NCBI GenBank assembly: GCA_019915135.1
Contig: JAHLMK010000004.1
Coordinates: forward strand, 310,001 to 374,000
DNA from: Strobilurus pachycystidiatus
Lineage: Eukaryota; Basidiomycota; Agaricomycetes; Agaricales; Physalacriaceae
Direction: 5' to 3'
Length of the DNA: 64,000 nt
In this document: one piece after another, positions 34,785 through 47,000 of the stretch
How the letters are laid out: each line of letters starts with the position of its first letter
Numbering within the stretch: the first letter of the stretch is position 1
Notes under the pieces: generated by a model
What the model saw: only the letters and a program-made list of their open reading frames with translations
Database searches by the model: none
Told to the model about the DNA's origin: nothing
Made by a program: the position numbers and the translations under genes

Positions 34785-36611
34785 ATGCAACTCGTCTCTG
34801 CAGCCTTCTTCGCCGCTCTCATCTACGTGGTGACCGCCTCGCCGGTGGTTGTTGATCATAGCTTTGTGACTCTTCCTGTGGCTAGGAAGTTCAACATCGG
34901 TAACGGGACGACGACCTTGCTCCAACGCGATCAAGCGCGTGCTGCCGCCCTTCGCGCGCGAGCTGATAACTTCGAGGCGCCGGCGAAACGCGCTGTCATC
35001 AGCGAGAACGTTGATAATGTCGCGGTCGTCTACTCGGCATCGGTAGGAGTTGGCAGCCCTGCTACGTCGTGTACGATGATTTGGTCTCTTTCTGAATTTG
35101 ATGGGCTAATGCACCTTTAGATGACCTGCTCATCGATACCGGCAGCTCCAACACCTGGGTCGGCGCTACGAAGAAGTATGTCGTTACCTCCACGAGCACG
35201 AAGACGAGCAGCTCTGTCGTATGTCGCTTCACTTTTGTCACACTGCATAGCTGACTCCGAGTCCCTTCATAGTCGGTAACTTATGGATCCGGTGAGGCCG
35301 AGTCTGTCTTTTGATTGAGAAAGTGGTACTCAAGCAACGTGTCCCGTGTAGGCAGCTTCTCAGGTGAGGCTTCTTGGGATTTCGGAGCTTGTTAATGGGT
35401 ACTAAGGTCATATAGGCACTGAGTATACCGACCAAGTCACCCTTGCGTCTGGCCTGGTTATCCCTAAACAGTCTATCGGTGTCGCCTCGCGCTCTTCTGG
35501 GTTCGTTGGACCTCATCGATTCGTCGGCTGGAGCTGATCTATCATGTAACTTTAGGTTCACGGGCTTTGACGGCATTCTTGGGTACGTTTCTCACCCATG
35601 TATCGTCAATGGTTTGATTCTGAACAACGTGACATTGACAGTATCGGGCCCGTCGCCCTTACACAAGGTGAGCTATTTCCCATTCGCTAAGTATTTCCTA
35701 TCTCAAGTTATCTATAAATAGGGACACTCGGCAGCTCTTCCAGCGCAACTATTCCGACCGTTACAGACAACCTATTCTCACAAGGAACGATCAGCGCGAA
35801 CGAGATCGGCGTCTTCTTCGCGCCCACTACCTCCGAGGAAGTTGAGAACGGTGAACTGACCTGGGGTGGGTGACGCTCGTCTTTCCAACTCGACCATAGA
35901 GTGACCAGAGTTCTGTGCTAGGCGGAGTCGACAGCTCCAAATTGACGAGTAGCGTCTCCTACACGTATGTGGTGCCTCTCAGCAGATGGTGTCTCAATAC
36001 CAATGTTGAGCTCTAGATCTTTGACGACGACATCCCCCGCCAAGTTCTACTGGGGAATCAATGAGTCCATCACCTATGGAACTTCTGGCACCACGATCCT
36101 TAGCTCCACTGCCGGCATTGTCGATACCGGTAAACCCACTCCAGCAACCTGCTGAGCGAGCACCACTGACCTTGAACAGGTACCACCTTGATCCTGATCG
36201 CAACGGATGCCTATAAGCGCTACGTTACCCAGACTGGAGCTGTTCTGGACAGTACCACCGGCCTGCTTCGCATTACTAGCGCCAATTTCGCGAAATTGCA
36301 GAGCCTGTTCTTCAACATCGGTGGCGTGAGTTGAAAACAGATCATTTCTGCAAACTTCTCTGACTCGGACACAGGTATCCTACGAGTTGACGCCCAACGC
36401 CCAGATCTGGCCCCGCTCGCTGAACACCTTCATCGGCGGCACCGCGAGCAACATCTACTTGGTCGTAGGTGACCTTGGCAGCACGTCAGGTCAGGGCCTT
36501 GACTTCATCAACGGATACACGTTCCTCGAGAGGTTCTACTCTGTTTACGATACTGCCAACTCTCGCGTCGGCTTCGCAAAGACCTCCTTCACGACTGCTA
36601 CCACCAACTAA
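34785..36611 (+). CDS. Secreted aspartic protease, A1 family (polyporopepsin-like)
   Basis: Multi-exon gene; first exon from 34785 to about 35068. A signal peptide (MQLVSAAFFAALIYVVTA) and a propeptide with a basic stretch (AKRAVIS) precede the mature enzyme. The first catalytic motif is LLIDTGSSNTWVGA (Asp codon at about 35135), preceded by YSASVGVGSPAT. YGSGSFSGTEYTDQVTLAS is the flap region. The second motif, GIVDTGTTLILI, is split by an intron inside the Gly codon after GATACCG (about 36131-36180). The C-terminus has GYTFLERFYSVYDTANSRVG. Both catalytic aspartates are kept, so an active acid endopeptidase is expected, secreted for nutrient release. Length and motifs fit polyporopepsin-type enzymes of polypores. 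Confidence 0.85.
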
Positions 36612-37281
36612 AGTTAAATTACTGTGTAAAGTAGTGTAGGATTGCTCTGTACCGTGCGGTGTATCTACTGTAGACTTTTGACCGGATTTTCGCATAACGC
36701 ATCACGGACCCTTGTGAAATGAAGATCTGAGCTTAAAATCACACATCACGGAGCTTCTAAATTGAGTACGCAGGCTTAAAAAGGTAATTTTTTGGGCCCG
36801 CCTGGCGGCGGGCTTACTAAATAAGGTAATAACCGAGGTAATGAAGATCTACTCCACAGGTTTTGGGTGTCACGGTCCACACACCATGAAGATCCGGTCA
36901 AAAGTCTACAGTATGAAAAACAAATCTGCAAGTGATTCTGTATTTCAGGTCTAACAAGTAGCCGCCATTGCAAGCCTGCAACTCGGAAATCCGTAGCCTC
37001 GGGTGTTTCATCTCTCCTTCCACCGCCATGTCTGTCGCAGGAAATTCAAACTCGGAGAAGGGCATACTCAGAATCTTCCTCTGCTCCAAGGCGAGCGCAA
37101 TGTCAACAAGAAGGCCGCTGAATGATTCGATGTCCTTCGAGCCGGTGACGGAGAAGCTTTCAACAGGCCAGTCCTTCAAATAACCGGTGAGAAACATTGC
37201 AACACAAGTATCCTGTCTCGAATGCTATGAGTCTGTTTGTACTACACGTTCAGGTATATGGGGTATCAATACAATAGTAGC
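36612..37281. other. Convergent intergenic region
   Basis: A 99-codon frame on minus (36898-37197, MFLTGYLKDWPVESFSVTG...) has reasonable composition but no recognised family or splice context; it may be a remnant of a leucine-rich protein. Otherwise 3' flanks. Confidence 0.35.
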
Positions 37282-38826
37282 TTAGGCATAAACTCTCAGC
37301 GAAGCAAAGTCGAAGTAGGCATCGACGAAAGCTGCTGGGTTGTTGTTAATGTAGTCTGGCGAAAACGATGAGTTTCCAAGTTTCTGACACCTTCTCAATG
37401 GAAGACTGACCTTCACATGTCGACGGGCAAGAAGGGAAGTTAGAGTATACAGCACCAGCCCAGTCACCACAGAAAGTCACTGTGTATCGAAGTTATGTTG
37501 GCGGTAATGTATAGAGGACAGGATCAACACGTACAGTTAATGATGATTTCGTGAGCGCCAAACAGGTTCACAATTTCACAAGAGGTGTCAGGGAAGTAGG
37601 CGAAGGGAGTGCCCTGACAGAGATATGAGCAGTGTAGAGTACCTCAAGCTTGATGTTTACATACCCAGTTATCAGTGTTGACGTCTCCGTTTCCGTTGCT
37701 AACGCCAATGGGCACGTTCGCGTTGTTCCTATCCCAGAACCAGATTTTGATGAATGACGTCGTCCTCTCCACCGCATACCTGTTACACGATTAGACGTAC
37801 AAAAATGATCACAGAGCATTCCCGGTACTGACCATCCTCCTCCGTTAGCGTTGAACTGTAATTTCCTCACATGAATAACCCGAGAATGATCCCTCACAGA
37901 GAGGGGAAACGCACCGGCGGTCCATAGCTCAAGGGGTTCTGGATTTGTACACCGCAGCCCGCATTACCATTAGCATTAGTATCGCAGTCGTTTTGGAGCG
38001 GTACACTGGAAGAGATGAGGGGGGCGTATGGGATGTTTGATGCGAACTTACCCAGTCTCGTCGCGGGAATCAGACATCGTGCATCCTGATAGTCGATCCA
38101 TCAACTACACATTTTTGTAAAGCGTTCATACGTACCAGGTGCTGTGTGTAAAGTGCCCTGGTTGTAGACTTGATCATTAACGCCCTCGAGGATATCAATT
38201 TCGCCCAGATATGCTATCACCAGTCAGTACACCTCCTGTGGTTTCGAAATCTGAGAACGAACTCACGCCACGGATCCCCAAATGACCACACAGCAGGCCA
38301 GGTTCTGTGGAGACTGTTGGGACCAGGTGCGAGACGGAGGAAGTGTCTGAAGGTACTAACCCACATCCTTGAGGCATATGGCGGATGTTGAATCTGGGAA
38401 ATAATCGGAAGTAATAAGCGAGCAGTTGATTGGACCCGTAATTTCTGAACTGACACCATAACTCCATTGGTAAAAGACTTGACAGACTTGAGACGAACAG
38501 AGTTGCGTCCGGGACCAGACGCCGACAAAACGGTTGTGTGATCGGCGCGCACGATGAAGGAGGTGTCCGACGCGTAGGTCAAGTTTTGTGCAGTCGATGT
38601 GTCGCGATCAACATAGACACTGTGGCGCGTCAGTACCTCTTGCTGGATGAGGTGAAAAAACATACACCCTCCCGTTAGTGGGGTCAGCCCTAACGTCGTT
38701 ACCGAAGCCTGTCAGAAACTGACTGCCGACATAGCTGTCGGTCAAAGAGTAGCTGACACCGAAGACGGGCGACGCGAGAGTAGCAAGAAGGAGCGCAGAG
38801 AAAACGCGGGAAGAAGTAGAGAACAT
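37282..38826 (-). CDS. Secreted GH16 family beta-glucanase
   Basis: Multi-exon gene starting at 38826. A signal peptide (MFSTSSRVFSALLLATLASP) is followed by YSLTDSYVGSQFLTGF, SVYVDRDTSTAQNLTYASD, RADHTTVLSASGPGRNSVRL and GCGTWPAVWSFGDPWP. The GH16 active-site signature LGEIDILEGVNDQ (about 38178-38215) retains both catalytic acids of the E-x-D-x-x-E motif. Downstream LHTAPGCTMSD, NGNAGCGVQIQNPLSYG, FNANGGGWYAVERT, IKIWFWDRNN and HEIIINLTFCGDWAGAVY complete the fold. The pattern matches fungal endo-1,3(4)-beta-glucanase/laminarinase-type GH16 enzymes acting on glucan walls. Exon borders between 37480 and 38170 are approximate. Confidence 0.85.
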
Positions 38827-41800
38827 AATGAGCGAGTAACCAGTAGGTTGGAAGGAAAGACAACAAAGTCGGAATAAGTTCAATGATCACGAATCTCTGC
38901 TGCTCTTTTATTATGTTGGAAATGGACCGGCTGATCCGCAAGTCAGCGAGAGGACGGCAACTGTCTCAGCCAGTGTCTGGGATCTATCAGCGAAATCCGA
39001 GGAAAATCCTAGCTTCATAACTTGTCTGTACCCGTAATTGGCGTGCTACGCCATTCATTTGTCCAGTTCCATACAGGGTCAAGGTCTGGTCAAGGTGGCT
39101 TTGAGTTTCAGGGCTTCCCGCCAACCTTGTGATAGACCGTTAGGAGATACTACCGCGAGGAGAATAAACACGTTACCTAGTAAGCTGGTGAGCTTACCGG
39201 CAGAACTTCCTGGACCACCATTGGATAGCATGCTCGCCGGTAATCTAGTTGATCGTCGCCTGGCGACAGAGGCTGCGGAGGGATGTCTTCACGTGTCAGT
39301 GGTGCGAGCATCCAGTTGAGACTAGGAGAGCAACTGTCGATATGAGGTCTTCATGAAGAGGCGTCTAATTGTGAATCCTTCATCGATCTATGCGTCATGC
39401 GTACTAGTGCCACGAGTCGATCTATAGAGCTACACTCGCCACTACATCCTAGATTGGCAGATACAATATTAGCTGTTAGAATCAATTTAGAGGGTAAAAA
39501 TAGGAGAGCGGACTCATCATCCGACATGCAGCTAGACTTCGCCTACATGTGAACTTGCTCCAAGTAGATGAAACAAACGTACGGCATTTGGGCATTTGAC
39601 ACGAAACAAACATAAGTTTGCAATTAGGTAGACTAAGACTGTGAAAACGGCCACAGTACGAGAAAGATAGGCATCATATTCACCACCACTAGTGCTGGGG
39701 TTGATGGTAACTCGATGATGCCCACGGCGTTGTCCACGGACAGTCCGTCGACCTCGAACCAGAAGGTTTTGCATAGCGATAGCGAAGAAGAGAAGAAGGC
39801 AATTTCTTCCCACGCCTCAAGTATCTCTCTCAACGTGGCTAAACAAGAACACACGTCGCTCACCGTGTGAGCGCGTCTCTCTCCAAGTCAGACGTTGGAG
39901 TTTTTGCCTTTACGCAGGCGAATCTGTGCACGCTAATGTACCTTGCTTCGGGAGTCTCTGAACATTTTGACTGACACAAGATGACTCGGAGGTTTTAAAT
40001 TCATATCATGCTGCACGTCTACATAGTCTCACTGTCATGATCTTTCGAGGACACCGGCCTAGCGGTCACAATCCTTAGTATGTAACGTAACATGGCATCT
40101 GTTTTAGTAACCTTCATGTCCAACGTTCAAGGTTCGAATGTGATCGCTGGTCTCTAGTAGCACTGCGAGTACTGAGTACTGAGTACTTCCGAGTCTTCGT
40201 CTGACGCACGTAGTACAGCGAAATTTCTAAAGCACCCACGCCTTTGCGGACTGAAGCAGTAGAGCCTGAATGGAACAGCATTAGCGATGACTCTCTGTAC
40301 TACGTATGTGTAGTCGTAGCTCACCCGGCGGACACACCATAGCAGGAATCTCCCTCGTATTCTTTCCAGACAGAATTCCGCCATCCTCCAATGACGAGAG
40401 GAAGCGGGTGGAACAGACGCACACGGGATGAGGTAAGACATTTGTCCGAAGAGGTTCGTGGCGCATCCGACTCCTGGTGGAAAGACTCCATCCGGGCGAT
40501 GGACGTTGAACGTTGCGTGAAGAGGGAGAACGCCCAACCGGTATTTGTCCTTCACGTGGACTTGACTGCCATTGCTGTAGACACTGGAAAGAGGCAACCG
40601 CATGTCCATCCCAAGATAGTGAGTACACTTCCCTTGCTGACTTCCGAATCGTCACAACACAGGACGTAATTTCCGAACATTGATGACTTGACGAAGATGT
40701 GTATCTTCACATCGGTACCTTGCTCATTGCAAGATAAGGGCGCCTTCCGCGCTGAGAGGAAATAATATTCTTGGTAGCTCATTGCTATGGAGGTGGGGAG
40801 ATGGAGGATAGTAAGGAAGGAGCTACTTATCATCTACTTGGAGAATGAGGAGGAGAGAGCTCTGGGCTGGGATGGATTGTGGTGAGGAAGTGTGCACTCG
40901 GAGAAGATAGACGCTTGAGGAGGCAAGAGGAATACTGGACACGTAGGACGCGTTCCGTTCTACGGTCGTTTCGTTGCGGAGGATAGAATGCACAAAGATT
41001 CTGGTATTGTTTCGAGATCCTGTAAATTGGCAATCCGATGCCGGCACGTAGCTGGCCGCCAGTGCGTGTCGTTCCACAACCCACACACTCAGACATTTTG
41101 AGGCTGAGTGCCTTTGCGGATGCGAATGGCTTGAGCCAGATACAAAAAAGTCTTTTGATCCTCACATCGAGCATAAATATGTACAGTATTTTATCTCCGT
41201 CACGTACCACGAGTCTTGCCGCACATGCGAGGAATCCTGGCATATTCGGGCGCAAAGGAGCCCCGTCGTGATGAAGTACCGTTGCCCAACGTCACGACTT
41301 TAGTCGACTTGATGGTGTGCTCCCGTCCGTTCTTGATAGACGCGTAACTCTGCCTTGATGCGAAGAGTCTCCTCATCCATTATGAACCCCTTGCGCTCAC
41401 CGTTGTTCGCTCCACGGCGGCCTTCTCGGGGGTGAATGACGCGAACAACCCAGTCATGGCCTGGGAGGCGGCGAACATAAAACGTGAGGCGAATGGAGGG
41501 CGGGAAGGATGGGGAGAAGGCGGCCGTCTGTCGTTGATTGCCCCCGTCTTCTATCCTGGCGTATCGATGCCAGAACAAGCCGCGAGACACGCTTGTCAAA
41601 GAGTGTCGGAGGAGGATGTAAGGACGAAAGGGTGCGAAAAGCCATGCCGCTTGCTATTTCAGCCGGCTCGCGATTCCCGGCTGTAGGCTCACCGCCGAGT
41701 AGCGCCGTCGTCGCGAATGCGTTTTGGCGCTCATAGTCCCGCCGGCTGCAAGTGGGGGCGACTCCGTTTCCGTCGTCGGTGAGAGCGCGACGAGCATCCT

Positions 41801-42430
41801 TTGGCGGGCGAGGGGGGCAGGACGCGAGGGCGAAGGAAGAAGGGCAGACGTGGGGCGATCAGATCAATTCAATAGGTATGCGCACGGTGCGAATGGAGCT
41901 TGTTGTTGGGGCGACCCGGTTGGGCGTAAACTTGCTCTTGAGAGAGAGGCGATTGACCATTAGCTCCTGGGACCGGGCCCCGGCCAGACATCGCTAGAGT
42001 AAAGTTGGAACCATCATGTCGCTGGTCACTGGACAAGGTCAGCGACTAACGACGAGTGGTGCATACAGAGACGCACTCCCATGGCCCGTGGCTGCGTCCA
42101 TCTCGACTGCGAGGCATCCGTCGCTGTGGAGTCCATCGTTTGCCCTGATTTACACCTCACTGTCCTCGCCCTGTGTCGTCTTCTTGTCTGCCGAGAGAGG
42201 ACCACATTGTCATTGTGAAAGAAAAAGTGTTCGTTTTCGTTGACGGGCCGGGACGCAATGATGGTGATTGTCAGAAAGGTAGACTCTTCCCACGCTCCAC
42301 TTTACTGGCACGAGATCCACAAGTGTCAATACAGCATACTCTGCATCGTCCCATCACCAGTGTACTACATTGCCTCCCTCCCTTCCTCCAAGTCGGTTCG
42401 ACCACAGCTACACGATCTCCTTGCAATATC
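38827..42430. other. 3.6-kb gene-poor region
   Basis: No recognised family. On minus at about 41.2-41.65 kb, pieces such as MFAASQAMTGLFASFTPEKA and GREHTIKSTKVVTLGNGTSS can be joined through a GTGAGC...CAAG intron into a small ORF, but this is weak. The last few hundred bases are the promoter of F-box G. Confidence 0.4.
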
Positions 42431-43671
42431 ATGGCCCGCCGTGAGTATATCTTAGCTATGGTCTGAAATTTGGCTCTGACGGCCACGAAGGCAAGTCTGT
42501 CTGCAATTATTGCGGGCTACGCCCACCCTTGGTGCAGCACAGAAAGATAGACCTCCCATCCCCTTATCAATCCTACTTTGGAACAACCCTTCTACACGAT
42601 TGCTCGCAGAGGTATCTAAAGGACGAAGTTGAGGACTACCTGAAGGGCATCGACGAGGAGTTGGAGGACTTTGATGGTCACATCGCTGCCCTGGAGAAAG
42701 CTATCGTTGCGCTGAGGGAAGGACGGCGCGCTGCCCAGCTCTTTCGCAATGCCCATGAAGCGATTCTACCCATTGAAAAGCCCACCCCGCCGCCGGTCTC
42801 ATTACACCGCCGTGGTGCACTGACGATCAACTCACTTCCAACGGAGATTCTGTCCGCCATATTCCATGACACGTTTCGGAAGCCCTACAACGTCTATGAC
42901 ACGCGCCAGGGTCCGTGGCTTCTTGGGAAAGTCTGCACGCGTTGGAGATCCATCACCCACTCGACTCCGTCGTTATGGACCACCTTTGCTTTTGGGCCAA
43001 CGATGGGAATTCGACAAAATGCAGAATTGCAAGAGGCGATCATGCGACAGGCTCTCTGTTATGCAGGACAGACTGCTCCATTGGCATTAGATATAGATTA
43101 CGATCGATTTGCGGGCGGCACATCTGTCGCGTCGTCCCCGCTGGTAAACGGTCAGTCGTTCCGCTGGCGCAGCGTCTCCTTCAACTTCACGCCCACGTTG
43201 GTCCTTGGTGTTCTTCCGGTACTAGTGAGTCTGGATCTACGGGCATGCCGTGGTGTGGCATTACACCAGACGCTGTCCTTATTCAAGGATGCACCCTCTT
43301 TGAGACGCCTGTCTATCTCAGATACGCTCCAACGTCTCACGGCGGTCGAAAATTTTGACTTCCACACGTTTCCTTGGAACCAGCTCTCACATCTGACAAT
43401 CGCGACGGCGTCTAATTCGTTCTTGTTATCTCTCCTCCCTCATCTCAAGCGCACCGTTTCCCTCACCGTCCGCTTCGATGATGATGACTCGGGAGTTCCC
43501 GCTGATGGCGCTGTTGTTGTGAACCATCCGCTGCTGCAAACCTTGACTCTCCCGTCGGCCAAGCTCCTTCGGCACCTTGTCGTTCCATCTCTTCGCTCCC
43601 TGAAATTGAAGAGGGAAAGTAATCATCGGGCTCCAGGTACAGATGTGCCACTCAACGAAGTGTTGTCATTC

Positions 43672-43676
43672 CTGCA
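43672..43676 (+). repeat. Target-site duplication, left copy
   Basis: CTGCA directly before the 5' LTR; repeated at 48749-48753. Confidence 0.93.
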
Positions 43677-43885
43677 TGTTGTAGTACGACCTTCGTAGTA
43701 CGGACGAAAGTCCCAATATAGTAACCGTAGGTATATTATGCCGGAGCCGACGGTCAGAGTCCTTAGTCTCTTACCGTCGTCTCCAGGTGCGTACATAGTC
43801 TCATGTACGCTTACACTACTAATTTAGTCTCTTACCGTCGTCTCCAGTCCGACGTTCACCCTCCACTGCGTGTTGGCTCGCAACA
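43677..43885 (+). repeat. 5' LTR (209 bp)
   Basis: Starts TGTTGTAGTACGACC, ends GGCTCGCAACA. It contains a 22-bp internal direct repeat (TAGTCTCTTACCGTCGTCTC plus CA, at about 43764 and 43826), and the octamer GTAGTACG occurs twice near the start. A TATATTATG box is a candidate promoter element. Confidence 0.93.
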
Positions 43886-43903
43886 GGTTATGGGCCCCGA
43901 GCC
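43886..43903 (+). promoter_or_regulatory. Primer-binding site, half-tRNA type
   Basis: GGTTATGGGCCCCGAGCC follows the LTR without spacer. Its complement contains CCCATAACC, i.e. a CAU anticodon in its loop, pointing to an internal fragment of initiator tRNA-Met as primer, as in Drosophila copia and yeast Ty5. Confidence 0.65.
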
Positions 43904-44051
43904 TTACTTTTGAACATCGGACTAGGATTACTTTCTCGCGTCTACCAGACCCGCTGAGACCACGACACACTCGCCCCACTAAAAGTACCGGTTTTACTGG
44001 TCTTTTCTCGCATACGGCACCCACATTCTTTTTTCTCGTCGACACTGCACC

Positions 44052-47000
44052 ATGGCCGACTCAGCTACCAAGCGAGGTTTTGACAACCTCAACACCTCCA
44101 ACTGGGCCGCATTCGCTCCCTCATTTGACGCGTACATGGCCATCCATTCCCTCTCTGGACACTTCGATGGCACGGAGACCACACCGCAGCCTGTCGACTC
44201 AGCTCACCCCACTGCGGCCGAACGCAAGGAACTGCGCGAATTCCTCAGGGATGTCAAGAAAGCATCTGGCTACCTCTGGCTGTGCATTGACGAGACACAA
44301 CGCGCTCACGTCAAGGACCTCCGTAGCGACCCCAAGGGCATGTGGGACAAGCTGCAAGGGATCCACCAGCAGAAGAAGCCGGGAAACCGCTTCAATGCCT
44401 GGGAGCACGCTCTCTCCATCCAAAAGGAGGATGACGAAGACCTCACCACCCTTGTTGGGCGCGTTCACGACGCATTCCGCGCAGTCAAGGACCTCCGTAC
44501 CAAGAACGACACACTGGACACCCTCGATACAGAACTCCAGGCCATGACGCTCATCCGCGCGCTCCCGGCCGAATTTGACCAATTCACTTCATCCCTTCTC
44601 CTTCTCAAGGATCTGAACCTCGACACCCTCGTTGCAGCCTTTCATACCGAAGAGACTCAACGAAAGTCACGACTGGAATCGTCTCTCAAGGCCGCCGCCG
44701 CTATTGCTGCTGCTGCCGCCGCCTCTACTCCTCCCCCCGCCGTGCCGTGCTGCGCCCATCATGCCACGGACTCGTCGCAGACCGTCTGTGAGTGGTGTGG
44801 GATGTCTAACCACACCGAGGAGAATTGCTACAGCAAGCAGAACGCTCGCAAAGAGGCTCAAGAGCGTGTCCGGTCCCGTCGCCGTGGTCGCGGGAAGAAG
44901 CGCGACAACGAGAACAAGGCCAATACCACAGAGGAGACTGCCAGTGCGGCAAGTATTGACCCAACTTCGCCTGCATCCTCTGACTGGAATACAGACACGG
45001 GCGCCAGTTCTCACATGACCCCGCATCGTAAATGGTTCAAGATTTGGTCGCCACACCGTGTTCCAATTCGACTCGCAGATGATGAGGTTATCTACTCCGA
45101 TGGGATTGGTACCGTGGTGTTTGAGCCCACACCAGAAGAGGGGGAGGACTTAGAAGCTGTTGAATTCCAGGACGTTCTATCTGTACCCAAACTCCGCAAT
45201 AATCTTTTATCACCATTTCACCTCACACGTCGAAAAGGATTCCGCGTCACTATTGAGGGGTCATCGATGAAGTTTTTCCAAGGCTCAACTCTTCGGTTCA
45301 CTGCGACTGTCAATAAGAACAATGTTGGGTACTTGAATGGAAAGACTGTGGACTCTCACGGGACGTTTGCCAACACGAGCGCTGTCAGCACACGCCCAAT
45401 GGACGTATCCCTCCTGCATGAACGATTTGGTCATATCAACATTCAGACGCTGGCGCGAGCCTACAAGCAGGGTCTTATCCGTGGTCTTCCTAAGGGAATT
45501 GACTTTACGGCAATGGACCCAATTTGTGAACCCTGTATTGTTGGTAAACAGCGCCGCCATAACATCCCGCGTGGTCCCTCGACTCCCCACACACAAGCCA
45601 TTGCTCGCATCCACAGTGATCTCAAAGGTCCACTGGTGGAGTCAGTCGAGGGGAAGTGTCAGTACTGGGTTACCTATATCTGTGACGCACTGCGTTATTG
45701 GACCGTCGATTTTCTACAGAAGAAGAGTGACACTTTCCGCTCCTTCCTACGTTTCAAGGCCTATGTTGAGAACTTCCATGGTCTCAAAATCAAGTTCCTT
45801 CGCTGTGATGCCGGAGGCGAATACATCAGCCAGAAATTCCTTGACTATTGCAAAGACGAGGGGATCAAACGGGAACACACACAGCCAGATGAGCCGCACG
45901 AAAATGGAGTTGCAGAGCGTGCAAATCGCACTCTAGTTGAAGCTGCTACTGCTATGCTCAAGCAAGCAAAATTGCCGCCCAACTTCTGGAAACCTGCAAT
46001 CCAAGCATTTGTCCACGTTCGCAATTGTGCACCTGTAGCTCCGTTCCTCGATACTACTCCCTATACGGGTTGGAACAAAAAGTCCCCCGATGTCTCACAC
46101 TTCCGCATCTTTGGGTGTCTGGCTTATGTCTGTGTCTTGGGGAAGAAACGTCGCAAGCGAAGACTCCCATCCCACACTCGGAAATGTATCTTCGTTGGGT
46201 ATCCCACGGATGCACGAGCATGGCGCTTTTACGATCCCGCAAATCAAGAGTTCTTCAATTCTACCCACGTCATCTTTGAAGAGCGTGTCTTCCCCGGGAA
46301 CCACAAGGTTCTGGTCAACCCATTTGCCGACCTAATTGCAAAATTGAAGTGGGACCTGCCTGTGGAGAACAACGACACTGAAGTGACACCTGCACCTGCT
46401 TCAGGGGGAGTACTTGGTCCACCGTCTCTACTCGATCAAGGGGGAGAGATTGCTGATGATCTCGCTGACGCCGATGAACCACAGCCTCAGTCGCCAATCC
46501 TTCCAGCAGTGAATACTCCACCCGGGACACCAATCCCACTCTCACCATTGACTACTCCACCGTCATCCCCGGAGCCAGACTTACCCATCCGTCCACCTCA
46601 TTTAGCACCTCATGAGTATGCTCAACTCCCTGGTGGATTGTATAATCCTGGCCCTGGCTATGGCCGTGGGCAGCGGCGCAACCCTCCGTGGAACTACAAC
46701 GGTCCCTGGGATTCAGAAGCAGCAGATGTGACTCATGTGAACACGAGTTACACTTCCGCAGTCTCAAACGGCAAACCACCTCCAAATTCTCAGTCCCAAC
46801 TCACCGATGCGCAAATCCTTGATGGAGTCATGTTTGTTTCGGATGAATCAGTACTCCTCACAGTTGCTGAAGGATTTGAATATGCTTTCCAAACCCACAC
46901 CGCACTCAAGTCATCGAGTCATAGTACCGAGCCGCGCTCCTTCCATGAATCCCAGCAACGTCCCACAGAGGAAGCCGCTAAATGGTTCACTGCAGCGCAA

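Noticed and set aside
41300..41645. Small minus-strand ORFs, possibly a short spliced protein
   Set aside because: Several splice solutions are possible and none gives a recognised product; mentioned only in the gap description.
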